Origin: JAIRQK01 sp047974135
Lineage (GTDB): Bacteria > Campylobacterota > Campylobacteria > Campylobacterales > Campylobacteraceae
Assembly (NCBI GenBank): GCA_047974135.1
Contig: JBKECC010000048.1
Location: 1-22,188, forward strand
DNA length: 22,188 bases
Reading direction: 5' to 3'
Shown here: piece by piece, positions 7,103 to 14,904 of the stretch
Layout: the number at the start of each line of letters is the position of its first letter
Numbering within the stretch: position 1 is the first letter of the stretch
The notes under the pieces: generated by a model
What the model saw: the letters and a program-made list of their open reading frames with translations, nothing else
What the model was told of the DNA's origin: nothing
Database searches by the model: none
Position numbers and translations under genes: made by a program

Positions 7103-7683
7103 TGTTTGTTTTATTTGAAGGGATTGACACAACAGGTAAAACAACGCAGATAGAAAAATTAAAAGAGGTTTTTCCAACTCTTGTTGCTACAAAAGAGCCA
7201 GGTGGAACTGAACTTGGACGAGAGATAAGAACTATTTTACTCGAAAAAGATTTCAAGTTAAGCTCAAACGCAGAAGCCTTACTTTTTTTAGCTGACAGGG
7301 CTGAACATTATGAAAAAGTGGTAAAACCAAACGAGAAAAAAATAGTTGTTAGCGATAGAGGTTTTGTGTCAGGGCTTGCTTACGCTTTAACAAATAATGA
7401 AAATATTGACTTGGACTTTTTTGTTAGTTTGAAAAAGTTTGCTCTTGGAGGAGCTTTCCCGCAAAGAATAGTTTTTTTCAAAACAACAAAAGAGTTACTA
7501 CTCTCTCGCATAAGTAAAAAAGCTCACGATACTATAGAGCAAAGAGGAATTGACTATCTTTTAAGAGTTCAAAAAAATATGGAATTTATAATAAAAAAAT
7601 TGAACTTAAACTATATAATCTTAGACGCAAAAGATAGTATAGAGAATTTACATGTAAAGATAAAGGGTTTTATAAATGATTAA
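7102..7683 (+). CDS. tmk: Thymidylate kinase, GTG start
   Basis: A 193-aa kinase that converts dTMP to dTDP. The P-loop FEGIDTTGKTTQ begins five residues in, followed by the DR motif SDRGFVSGLAYAL and the LADRAEHYE segment. The frame is open back to an ATG at 7060 inside coaD, but that would add 14 residues ahead of the P-loop. The GTG at 7102, with AAAGGAA at 7087-7093 eight nt upstream, gives the usual length and a TAGTG junction with coaD. The end overlaps hisS by 8 nt. A TTTACATGTAAA palindrome lies in the last 40 nt (7647-7658) and encodes LHVK. Confidence 0.93.
   Translation: MFVLFEGIDTTGKTTQIEKLKEVFPTLVATKEPGGTELGREIRTILLEKDFKLSSNAEALLFLADRAEHYEKVVKPNEKKIVVSDRGFVSGLAYALTNNENIDLDFFVSLKKFALGGAFPQRIVFFKTTKELLLSRISKKAHDTIEQRGIDYLLRVQKNMEFIIKKLNLNYIILDAKDSIENLHVKIKGFIND
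7647..7658. repeat. TTTACATGTAAA palindrome inside tmk
   Basis: Exact 12-bp copy near the 3' end of tmk, read TTA CAT GTA AAG (LHVK), about 18 bp before the hisS start. Confidence 0.9.
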
Positions 7684-8914
7684 TGCACTTCGTGGAATGA
7701 AAGATATGTTTTCACCTGAGAGTGAAAAGTATCTATATTTTGTAGAAAATTGCTCAAAAATAGCAAAAAATTACGGTTTTACATACATAAACACACCGAT
7801 TTTAGAAGAGACGGCACTTTTTAAAAGAAGCGTTGGAGAAAGTAGCGACATTGTTGGCAAAGAGATGTATCAGTTTATAGATAAAGGCGATAACAATGTT
7901 TGTATGCGTCCTGAAGGAACTGCTGGAGTTGTTAGAGCTTTTATACAAGCAAAAATGGACAAAGCAGGAACTATTCAAAAGTTTTTTTATTATGGACCAA
8001 TGTTTCGCTACGAGAGACCACAAAAAGGTAGATTAAGACAATTTCACCAGTTTGGTGTTGAAAGCTTTGGCGTTAGTGATGTTAGAGAAGATGCGACAAT
8101 CATTTTGATGCTAAGTGAGATACTAAACTTTTTTGGTATAAAATCAACACTAAAACTTAACACTCTTGGCGATAGCAACTGTATGCCAGCTTACAGACAA
8201 AAACTTGTTAAATTTTTAGACACACTTGAAGGGCTTTGCGAGGATTGTATGAGACGAAAAACGACCAATCCTATACGTGTACTTGATTGTAAAAATGAAA
8301 ATTGTCAAAGACTTTTAAACAATGCTCCGCTTTTGATTGACAATCTTTGTGTTACATGTAAAGGTGAGTTTGAAACGTTAAAGTCCATTTTAACGAAGTT
8401 TGGTATTAAATTTGAAGTTGATCCAAAACTTGTTCGTGGGCTTGACTACTACTCAAAAACCGCTTTTGAATTTGTAAGTGATGAGATAGGCGCGCAAGGC
8501 TCGATAGCTGGTGGCGGAAGATACGATAAGTTGGTTGAATATTTAGATGGAAAACCAACAGCTGGTATTGGCTTTGCTATAGGTATTGAGAGGTTGATGG
8601 ATTTGATAGTGATGCCTGAGAGTAAAAGAAAAGGCTTTTATATAGGTGCTTTGAGCGAAAGTGCCGAAGAGCTTACCTTTGAACTTGCAAGCAAACTTAG
8701 AATTTATAAAAAAGCTTATACGCAGTTTGAGTATAGTGCAAAAAGCTTTAAAGCACATCTTAAAAATGCTGACAAGATGAATGCAAAGTATTTTATCTGT
8801 TTGGGCGATGATGAGTTAAAAGAAAATAGCGAATTAATCATAAAAGATTTGGAAACTAAAGAGGAAAAAAGAGTGGCTAAAAAATCATTTTTGGAGAGTA
8901 TAACAAATGGTTGA
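7676..8914 (+). CDS. hisS: Histidyl-tRNA synthetase
   Basis: A 412-aa class II aminoacyl-tRNA synthetase charging tRNA-His. Visible are the N-terminal LRGMKDMFSPES opening, the motif 2 region VCMRPEGTAGVVRAFIQ...FYYGPMFRYERPQKGRLRQFHQFGVESFG, the histidine-specific LVRGLDYYSKTAFEF, and motif 3 GIGFAIGIERL. A cysteine-bearing insertion (CEDCMRRKTTNPIRVLDCKNENC) is typical of this family. Length is normal. The ATG overlaps tmk by 8 nt, with AAGGG eight nt upstream, and the stop overlaps speA by 8 nt. One TTACATGTAA copy (8352-8361) encodes VTCK just after that insertion. Confidence 0.96.
   Translation: MINALRGMKDMFSPESEKYLYFVENCSKIAKNYGFTYINTPILEETALFKRSVGESSDIVGKEMYQFIDKGDNNVCMRPEGTAGVVRAFIQAKMDKAGTIQKFFYYGPMFRYERPQKGRLRQFHQFGVESFGVSDVREDATIILMLSEILNFFGIKSTLKLNTLGDSNCMPAYRQKLVKFLDTLEGLCEDCMRRKTTNPIRVLDCKNENCQRLLNNAPLLIDNLCVTCKGEFETLKSILTKFGIKFEVDPKLVRGLDYYSKTAFEFVSDEIGAQGSIAGGGRYDKLVEYLDGKPTAGIGFAIGIERLMDLIVMPESKRKGFYIGALSESAEELTFELASKLRIYKKAYTQFEYSAKSFKAHLKNADKMNAKYFICLGDDELKENSELIIKDLETKEEKRVAKKSFLESITNG
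8352..8361. repeat. TTACATGTAA palindrome inside hisS
   Basis: Exact core, read GTT ACA TGT AAA (VTCK). This is a different frame from the copy in tmk. Confidence 0.88.
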
Positions 8915-10799
8915 TTATGGTATAAAAGTTTGGGGAGATAGTAATTTTGTTATTCAAGATGGCGAAGTTTGCCTAAATTATGGCTCGATGCCTTCAATTA
9001 TTGAGATAGTTCAAAAGATAAGAGAAGATGGCATCAGAGGACCTCTTTTGCTTCGTTTTCCACACTTGATAGAAAAACAGATAGACTCTATATATTCGAG
9101 TTTTGGTTTGGCTCAAAGAGAAAATAAGTATAAAGGCTCTTTTAATGCTGTTTATCCACTAAAAGTTAATCAATTTCCAAATTTTGTAAAAAACTTGGTT
9201 GAACTTGGAAAGCCTTATGGATACGGACTCGAAGCAGGAAGCAAGGCTGAACTTATCTTAGCAATGGCGCACAATAACAACGGCTCTCCTATAACCGTAA
9301 ATGGTTTTAAAGATGATGAGATGATTGACCTTGGTTTTATTGCCGCTGAAATGGGACACAACATCACTTTAACTATAGAGGGTTTAAGCGAGTTAGAGGG
9401 AATCATACAAACTGCAAGCGAGAGATTTTCTCCAAAACCAAAAATAGGACTTCGCATACGTCTTCATAGTTCAGGTTCAGGTATTTGGGCAAAAAGCGGT
9501 GGTATAAATTCAAAATTTGGACTTACTTCAACCGAGCTTATCCAAGCTGTTAAAATGTTAAAAGCTGCGAATTTGCTAGAGCAATTTACGATGATACATT
9601 TTCACATTGGCTCGCAAATAAATGAAATCGCTCCAGTTAAAAAAGCATTAAAAGAGGCAGGAAACATTTATGCAGAACTTCGTAAAATGGGCGCAACAAG
9701 CCTTCATGCTATAAATCTTGGTGGCGGACTTGCTATTGAGTACTCTCAATACAAAAATACACAAAACAGAAACTATACATTAAGGGAGTATGCAAACGAC
9801 GTTGTTTATCTCTTAAAAGATATCACAAACAAAAAAAATGAAGTTGAACCAGATATATTTATAGAATCAGGTCGTTATATAGCTGCAAGCCACGCTGTTT
9901 TGATTGCACCAGTGCTAGAGCTTTTCTCACAAGAGTATACAGAAAGCAAGTTAGAGTTAAAGTCTGACAACCCACCTTTGATTGAAGAGTTGTACTATCT
10001 ATATAAAAATATGTCAAACAAAAACGCTCTAGAGTATTTGCACGATGCGATTGACCACATGGAATCTCTTCTAACACTTTTTGATTTGGGTTATATTGAT
10101 TTACAAGATAGATCAAACACAGAAGTTTTGGTAAATCTTGTTATCAAAAAAGCAGTTAGCATCATGGGCGAAAAACATTTTAGTGAAATACTAAACATAC
10201 AAGAGCAAGTTCAGGAGAGATATTTAGTAAACTTCTCTATCTTTCAAAGTTTGCCAGATTACTGGGGTATAAGTCAAAACTTTCCTGTTATGCCACTTGA
10301 TAGATTAAACGAGCACCCTACTCGCTCGGCTTCACTTTGGGATATAACTTGTGATAGCGATGGAGAGATGGGATTTAATATAAAAAGTCCACTATTTTTG
10401 CACGATGTAGATTTAGATGAGAGAGATTATTTCCTCGGATTTTTCCTAGTTGGTGCATATCAAGAAGTTCTTGGTATGAAACACAACCTATTTACTCATC
10501 CAACTGAGGCAACTATAAGAATTGATGAGAGTGGATACGAGATAGAAAATCTTTTAGAGTCACAATGCATTTTAGATATTTTGGAAGATTTAGATTATGA
10601 TGTAAGAGAAATTCAAGACAATCTAAATGAGAGACTTGAAGAGTCTGAACTTCTAACCGATAAAGAAAAGAAGCACGTTTTAGGAGAGCTTTATCTGTTT
10701 TTAAATGATAATGGATATTTAAAAACGGTAAGTAGGGCTGAAGATGAGGATGAGCAAGTTACATTTTCAGATGAAAAGTTAGCTAAAAAGTTGCCATAA
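8907..10799 (+). CDS. speA: Biosynthetic arginine decarboxylase
   Basis: A 630-aa PLP enzyme that decarboxylates arginine to agmatine, the entry to polyamine synthesis. The PLP lysine is K86 in AVYPLKVNQ. Other landmarks are YGLEAGSKAEL, MIHFHIGSQ, INLGGGLAIEY (phosphate loop), ESGRYIAASHAVLI, and WDITCDSDGEMGF near the substrate site. Length fits the SpeA family (about 630 aa). It is the last gene of the ubiX operon and overlaps hisS by 8 nt. No paired hairpin follows; only a single palindrome sits between speA and aspB, so some read-through into aspB is plausible. C. jejuni has cysE between these two genes, as I recall it; here cysE is absent. Confidence 0.95.
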   Translation: MVDYGIKVWGDSNFVIQDGEVCLNYGSMPSIIEIVQKIREDGIRGPLLLRFPHLIEKQIDSIYSSFGLAQRENKYKGSFNAVYPLKVNQFPNFVKNLVELGKPYGYGLEAGSKAELILAMAHNNNGSPITVNGFKDDEMIDLGFIAAEMGHNITLTIEGLSELEGIIQTASERFSPKPKIGLRIRLHSSGSGIWAKSGGINSKFGLTSTELIQAVKMLKAANLLEQFTMIHFHIGSQINEIAPVKKALKEAGNIYAELRKMGATSLHAINLGGGLAIEYSQYKNTQNRNYTLREYANDVVYLLKDITNKKNEVEPDIFIESGRYIAASHAVLIAPVLELFSQEYTESKLELKSDNPPLIEELYYLYKNMSNKNALEYLHDAIDHMESLLTLFDLGYIDLQDRSNTEVLVNLVIKKAVSIMGEKHFSEILNIQEQVQERYLVNFSIFQSLPDYWGISQNFPVMPLDRLNEHPTRSASLWDITCDSDGEMGFNIKSPLFLHDVDLDERDYFLGFFLVGAYQEVLGMKHNLFTHPTEATIRIDESGYEIENLLESQCILDILEDLDYDVREIQDNLNERLEESELLTDKEKKHVLGELYLFLNDNGYLKTVSRAEDEDEQVTFSDEKLAKKLP

Positions 10800-10815
10800 A
10801 ACCTATAAAAAATAG

Positions 10816-10825
10816 TTACATGTAA
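10816..10825. repeat. TTACATGTAA palindrome between speA and aspB
   Basis: Single exact core copy (flanked by G on both sides) 11 bp upstream of the aspB -10 box, roughly at -35 position. Confidence 0.88.
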
Positions 10826-10836
10826 GCATATTTTGA

Positions 10837-10842
10837 TATAAT
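10837..10842 (+). promoter_or_regulatory. Probable aspB -10 box
   Basis: Consensus TATAAT preceded by a T run, 35 nt upstream of the aspB ATG. No classical -35 box; Campylobacter sigma-70 promoters often lack one. Confidence 0.6.
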
Positions 10843-10877
10843 TTGCGGTTTTTAAATCACATTAAGGTAGTAAAAAG

Positions 10878-12050
10878 ATGTTATCACAACGAATCGAATC
10901 GTTATCAGAGTCTATAACACTAGCCATCTCAACTTTAGCCAATGAGCTAAAAGCAAGTGGCAAAGATATAGTTAGTTTTTCTGCAGGAGAGCCAGATTTT
11001 GATACTCCAATAGCCGTTAAAAATGCTGCTATTAAAGCAATTAATGAAGGCTTTTCAAAATATACGCCAGTTGCTGGAACCAACGAAGTTTTAAAAACTA
11101 TTAGCGAAAAACTTAAACGTGATAATAATCTAACTTACAAGCCAAGTGATATAGCTGTAAATGTTGGTGCAAAACACTCTTTGTTTTGTCTTTTTCAAGC
11201 TGTAATAAACCATGGCGATGAGGTTATCATCCCTGCACCTTACTGGGTTACTTACCCTGATTTAGTTGCATATTGTGGTGGTAAAAGTGTTGTTGTAGAG
11301 ACAAACGACAAAAGTGGATTTAAAATCACACCAGCACAACTAAAAGCAGCAATCACACCAAAAACAAAATTAATTGTTTTGAACACTCCTTCAAACCCAA
11401 CAGGAAGCGTTTACTCAAAAGATGAGTTAACTGCTCTTGCAAAAGTTTTAGAAGGTACAAACGTTTTAGTTGCAAGCGATGAAATATACGAAAAACTTAT
11501 ATTTGATAGTGTAAAATTTACCTCTTTTGCAAGCGTAAGCGAGGATGCATATAAAAGAACTATAACTATAAATGGTTTAAGTAAAGCAGCTGCTATGACT
11601 GGATGGAGATTTGGATATTTAGCTACTCCAAATAAAGAGATAATTGGCGGAATCAAAAAACTTTTATCACAAAGCACTTCAAACATCACTTCAATCGTTC
11701 AAAAAGCAGCTATTCCTGGACTTGATGGAACTATCGATAAAGAAATCGAAGAGATGAGAAAAGCTTTTGAGGCAAGAAGAAACCTATTTGTTGATGGATT
11801 AAATAACATCAAAGGTTTATCCGTCGTAAAACCGCAGGGTGCTTTTTACCTTTTCGTAAACACAAAAAAGATTAGCAATGATTCTATGGAATTTTCAAAA
11901 AAACTACTAGAAGAAGCTGGTGTTGCTGTGGTTCCAGGAGTTGGTTTTGGAATGGAAGGATATTTTAGAGTATCTTATGCAACAAGCGAAGCTATGATTA
12001 AAAAAGGTTTAGAGAGAATTGCAAATTTTGTAGCTAAAAACTACAACTAA
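10878..12050 (+). CDS. aspB: Aspartate aminotransferase (class I, PLP)
   Basis: A 390-aa fold-type I aminotransferase interconverting oxaloacetate/glutamate and aspartate/2-oxoglutarate. Motifs: GEPDFDTP near residue 38, NTPSNPTG (169-176), D201 in SDEIYE that contacts the PLP nitrogen, the Schiff-base lysine K236 in GLSKAAAMTGWRFGY, and a C-terminal substrate arginine in YFRVSYATS. Length is typical of the AspB subgroup. AAGG lies about 11 nt upstream of the ATG and a TATAAT box further up, so it can be transcribed apart from speA. It ends in a paired-palindrome inverted repeat. Close relatives with prephenate or other specificity exist; context favours aspartate. Confidence 0.9.
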   Translation: MLSQRIESLSESITLAISTLANELKASGKDIVSFSAGEPDFDTPIAVKNAAIKAINEGFSKYTPVAGTNEVLKTISEKLKRDNNLTYKPSDIAVNVGAKHSLFCLFQAVINHGDEVIIPAPYWVTYPDLVAYCGGKSVVVETNDKSGFKITPAQLKAAITPKTKLIVLNTPSNPTGSVYSKDELTALAKVLEGTNVLVASDEIYEKLIFDSVKFTSFASVSEDAYKRTITINGLSKAAAMTGWRFGYLATPNKEIIGGIKKLLSQSTSNITSIVQKAAIPGLDGTIDKEIEEMRKAFEARRNLFVDGLNNIKGLSVVKPQGAFYLFVNTKKISNDSMEFSKKLLEEAGVAVVPGVGFGMEGYFRVSYATSEAMIKKGLERIANFVAKNYN

Positions 12051-12052
12051 TT

Positions 12053-12083
12053 ATTTACATGTAAGAAATTCTTACATGTAAAT
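12053..12083. terminator. Paired TTACATGTAA inverted repeat after aspB
   Basis: Two palindrome copies (12055-12064 and 12072-12081) form perfect 15-bp arms (12053-12067 and 12069-12083) around one central base, starting 3 bp after the aspB stop. Bases 12056-12082 are identical to 13201-13227 at the far side of the next gene. No strong T-run follows on the plus strand, so it is not a textbook intrinsic terminator. Confidence 0.6.
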
Positions 12084-12100
12084 CTTGTTCATAAAACTAT

Positions 12101-12110
12101 CTACATGTAA
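12101..12110. repeat. Near-match palindrome (CTACATGTAA) upstream of the AbrB-type gene
   Basis: One base from the core word, 31 bp before the TTG start of the next gene. It is the third copy in a 90-bp gap. Confidence 0.7.
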
Positions 12111-12140
12111 AGATTGTTTTTTCAAATTTAAGAGGATGCC

Positions 12141-13196
12141 TTGAGAGAAAAAGTTATCTATTTTTTAAAAATGTTACTACTTTTGCTCATTGGACTTTTA
12201 GGGGTTTTTGTATTTAAACTTCTACACTTGCCTCTTCCTTGGCTACTTGGTCCTATAGTTATTTCAGCAATTGTCACAAGATATCCAAAACTACCAATCG
12301 CAAGACCAGCCATATTATCAATCCCAGCAAGATTGGTTTTGGGACTTGCTATAGGAAGTACTTTCACCCCAGCAATATTTCCATATATAAGCTCTTATCT
12401 TTATAGTTTGATTTTTATATTTCCATTTGTGATTTTAATAGCCATTTTTGGCACTTGGTACTACATAAGAGTTGCAAAAATGGACGTTATGACGGCATTT
12501 TTCTCTACGATGCCAGGTGGACTTTTAGAGATGGTCACATTTGGAGAAGCAAAAGGCGCAAATGTAAGAGCTATAACATTAACACAATCAGCAAGACTTT
12601 TGATGTTGGTTGTTATTTTGCCTTTTATAATCGAGATATTTTTTCATATTCCACTAAATAAAAGCATTCATATAGCTCCAGCTTTTAGTGAAGTTTCATA
12701 TCTTGAAATGTTAATAATGGCAGTTGTCGCAACTATTGGCTGGAAAGTTGCAGAAAGATTTAAGATGGCTGGCTCTGTGCTAATTGGCTCAATGATAGCA
12801 GGAGCCGTTGCTTACTCATTTGGAGTGCTTACTCACAAACCACCAGAAGAGTTTTTGTTTTTTGCTCAACTTGTTCTTGGAATCATGGTTGGCTCATCAT
12901 TTAAAGGTGTTTCAAAATATGAACTTTTTATAACTCTTCGTGCCGCATTTGGATTTTTTCTGATTTTGACAGTTATTTGCTTGATTTTTGTTGGCATAGT
13001 TTACTATTTTACCGATTTTGATTTAGTGTCTATCATGCTTGCCTTCTCACCAGGCGGACAAACTGAGATGATGATTATAGCTATGGTTATAGCAAGCAAC
13101 ATTCCTTACATTGCACTTCATCACGTAACAAGAATATTTTTAATTATGGCAATTTCACCTATATTTGCACATTGGTTGGATAGAAAAAAGAGATAA
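12141..13196 (+). CDS. AbrB-family multi-pass membrane protein, TTG start
   Basis: A 351-aa, very hydrophobic inner-membrane protein with about ten predicted helices in two similar halves, of the AbrB/putative ammonia monooxygenase family (PF05145). Each half carries the family's STMPGGLLEMV / FSPGGQTEMMI motif after a charged residue, at about residues 124-134 and 302-312, which supports an internal duplication. The biochemical role of this family is not established. The frame opens with TTG at 12141 behind AGAGGA (12131-12136); no in-frame ATG lies upstream and the next internal Met is residue 11. It stands alone between two identical palindromic elements, which may mean a separately inserted or exchanged gene. 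Confidence 0.83.
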   Translation: MREKVIYFLKMLLLLLIGLLGVFVFKLLHLPLPWLLGPIVISAIVTRYPKLPIARPAILSIPARLVLGLAIGSTFTPAIFPYISSYLYSLIFIFPFVILIAIFGTWYYIRVAKMDVMTAFFSTMPGGLLEMVTFGEAKGANVRAITLTQSARLLMLVVILPFIIEIFFHIPLNKSIHIAPAFSEVSYLEMLIMAVVATIGWKVAERFKMAGSVLIGSMIAGAVAYSFGVLTHKPPEEFLFFAQLVLGIMVGSSFKGVSKYELFITLRAAFGFFLILTVICLIFVGIVYYFTDFDLVSIMLAFSPGGQTEMMIIAMVIASNIPYIALHHVTRIFLIMAISPIFAHWLDRKKR

Positions 13197-13200
13197 GATA

Positions 13201-13225
13201 TACATGTAAGAAATTCTTACATGTA
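13201..13225. terminator. Paired palindrome inverted repeat at a convergent junction
   Basis: Perfect 12-bp arms (13201-13212 and 13214-13225) around one base, containing one exact TTACATGTAA (13217-13226) and one near-match. It lies 4 bp after the stop of the AbrB-type gene and 8 bp before the end of the convergent 79-aa gene, so it could serve both. The same 27 bp occurs after aspB. Bidirectional termination is inferred. Confidence 0.6.
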
Positions 13226-13233
13226 AAAGTAGA

Positions 13234-13473
13234 TTATTTTCCAAATCTCTCTTTGGCTTGTTTTAAAGCTTCGATTAGTTCATCTAAGTTTTCATAAGGT
13301 ATATGAGCTTTCCAATCTGGATCTTCAGTATTTCCTTTTAATGAAATACCGATGCTAACAACCGGAGCTGATTTTGCGCCGTAAGGTTCTTCAAGGTGAG
13401 ATACTGAAATCACACCATTTCTACTATCTGCTAATTTAAATGTTTTAATTATTGAGTTGCTTTTTGCTGACAT
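13234..13473 (-). CDS. Small conserved-looking protein of unknown function
   Basis: A 79-aa soluble protein that I do not recognise. The first half alternates in a way that suggests beta strands (IIKTFKLADSRNGVISVSHLEE, PVVSIGISLKG) and it ends in an amphipathic helix (ENLDELIEALKQAKERFGK), a compact beta-beta-helix layout. The start is supported by AAGGAA (13486-13481) 7 nt upstream of the ATG, inside the end of lpxD. Only 4 nt separate it from lpxD, so it is the last gene of the ilvI-ilvH-lpxD unit. No signal peptide, cysteine or metal motif is seen. Confidence 0.8.
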   Translation of the reverse strand: MSAKSNSIIKTFKLADSRNGVISVSHLEEPYGAKSAPVVSIGISLKGNTEDPDWKAHIPYENLDELIEALKQAKERFGK

Positions 13474-13477
13474 TTGT

Positions 13478-14431
13478 CTATTCCTTTGTAAAAAATTTAA
13501 TCATTTTGGCATTCATCTTTAACCAATCTCTATGCAACATAAGCGGATAACCGTTGTAAACCTTACCACCTTCGATTGATTTTATAACTCCGCCTCTTGC
13601 GGCGATTGTAGCAAAATCACCTATTGTAAGATGCCCAGCAGTTGCACTTTGTCCACCCATCACAACGTTTCTTCCAAGTTTGCTTGAGCCTGAAAGCCCA
13701 ACTTGTGAGACGATTAGTGAATAAATACCAATCTCGCAATTATGCCCAATTTGCACAAGATTGTCTATCTTGGTGCCTTTTTTTATGATTGTTGAGCCAA
13801 AAACTGCTCTATCGATGGTTGTATTTGCACCAATTTCTACTTCATCTTCAAGCACTGTATTTCCAAGATGATATATCTTTACATGTTCTCCAAGTTTTGT
13901 ATGCGCATAACCAAAGCCATCACTTCCAATCACTGCACCAGAAAGTATATGGCATTTTTTACCAATTTTCGTATCGTTATATATAGTAACATTTGGGTGT
14001 ATTAAGCTGCCCTCTTCTATCACAACATTTTCACCTATATAGCTTCCCGCCATGATAGTAACTTTATCTTTTATAACCGTGCCATTTCCTATATAAACGT
14101 TTGGCATGATGGTAGCACTTTTACTTATTTCAGGCTTTTTGTCGCTACTTCCAATTATTGGAGGAGCGAAAAATTCACTTAAAATTGCCATAGTTAAGTG
14201 AGGGTTTTCACTTTTTATGATTGAACTTTGTTTTGGCACAAACTCTATATTTTTCTCTTTAGTGATAACAACACCAGCTTTTGTACTTTTTAGAGAGTTT
14301 AGTAGTTTTTCATTGTCAAGATAGACTATATGTTTTTCTGTAGCATTTTCTAGCGTTTGAAGTCCTGTAATCTCTTTGTCTTCGCCACTAAACTCTAACT
14401 TAAATTTTTCGCATAATGTTGATAGTTTCAT
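13478..14431 (-). CDS. lpxD: UDP-3-O-acylglucosamine N-acyltransferase LpxD
   Basis: A 317-aa cytosolic enzyme of lipid A synthesis that adds the N-linked 3-hydroxyacyl chain to UDP-3-O-acyl-GlcN(Ac). Residues 1-100 form the uridine-binding domain; about residues 105-285 are left-handed beta-helix hexapeptide repeats (ATIMPNVYIGNGTVI, TIMAGSYIGENVVI and others). The catalytic histidine is H230 in VQIGHNCEIG, and the conserved GSDGFGYAH is present at about 169-177. Length is in the family range. Its ATG overlaps the ilvH stop (ATGA). The ilvI-ilvH-lpxD order is also found in C. jejuni, as I recall it. Confidence 0.95.
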   Translation of the reverse strand: MKLSTLCEKFKLEFSGEDKEITGLQTLENATEKHIVYLDNEKLLNSLKSTKAGVVITKEKNIEFVPKQSSIIKSENPHLTMAILSEFFAPPIIGSSDKKPEISKSATIMPNVYIGNGTVIKDKVTIMAGSYIGENVVIEEGSLIHPNVTIYNDTKIGKKCHILSGAVIGSDGFGYAHTKLGEHVKIYHLGNTVLEDEVEIGANTTIDRAVFGSTIIKKGTKIDNLVQIGHNCEIGIYSLIVSQVGLSGSSKLGRNVVMGGQSATAGHLTIGDFATIAARGGVIKSIEGGKVYNGYPLMLHRDWLKMNAKMIKFFTKE

Positions 14432-14901
14432 TGTATATCCATAGCAACTGAACCACCACGAACGATATCAAGTGGGTTGTATTTTTTTACAGCTTTTAAA
14501 AAGTTAGCTATTCTATTTGTATCATCTGCAACCATGATAACTATGTAGTCTTCACCACTGTTTGCAATCACGCCATTGTATGCTTTTAGCATCGCATCAA
14601 GCCCATCAAAACGTTCATTTAGTGGGATTTTAACAAGTGCCATCTCTTTTTCTACAAATTCACCAGATTCTATAACTTTATAAATTGGTATAAGTTTGTG
14701 AAGTTGTTTTACTATCTGTTCTAAAACTCTTTTATTTCCACTTGTAACTATGGTTAGTCTTGAAAACTCTGTGTTTGGTATAGGGGCAACCGTTAGTGAA
14801 TCGATGTTGTATCCACGTCCAGCAAAAAGTCCAGAAATACGAGAAAGTACACCATGCTCATTTGTAACTATTACTGAAATTACTCTTCTTATATCTTGCA
14901 T
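14428..14901 (-). CDS. ilvH: Acetolactate synthase small (regulatory) subunit
   Basis: A 157-aa regulatory subunit that activates the catalytic subunit and confers valine feedback inhibition. The N-terminal ACT domain is clear (RRVISVIVTNEHGVLSRISGLFAGRGYNIDSLTVAP, residues 5-40). The second half, ending in EKEMALVKIPLNE and DIVRGGSVAMDI, matches the C-terminal domain of bacterial IlvH. AAGGAG (14913-14908) lies 6 nt upstream of the ATG, within the last codons of ilvI; the gap to ilvI is 3 nt, and the stop overlaps lpxD. Confidence 0.95.
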   Translation of the reverse strand: MQDIRRVISVIVTNEHGVLSRISGLFAGRGYNIDSLTVAPIPNTEFSRLTIVTSGNKRVLEQIVKQLHKLIPIYKVIESGEFVEKEMALVKIPLNERFDGLDAMLKAYNGVIANSGEDYIVIMVADDTNRIANFLKAVKKYNPLDIVRGGSVAMDIQ

Positions 14902-14904
14902 AAT

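Noticed and set aside
12141..13196. AbrB-type gene as a DNA-binding AbrB regulator or ammonia monooxygenase
   Set aside because: The protein is a multi-helix membrane protein with neither a DNA-binding fold nor monooxygenase metal motifs; those names are inherited labels.
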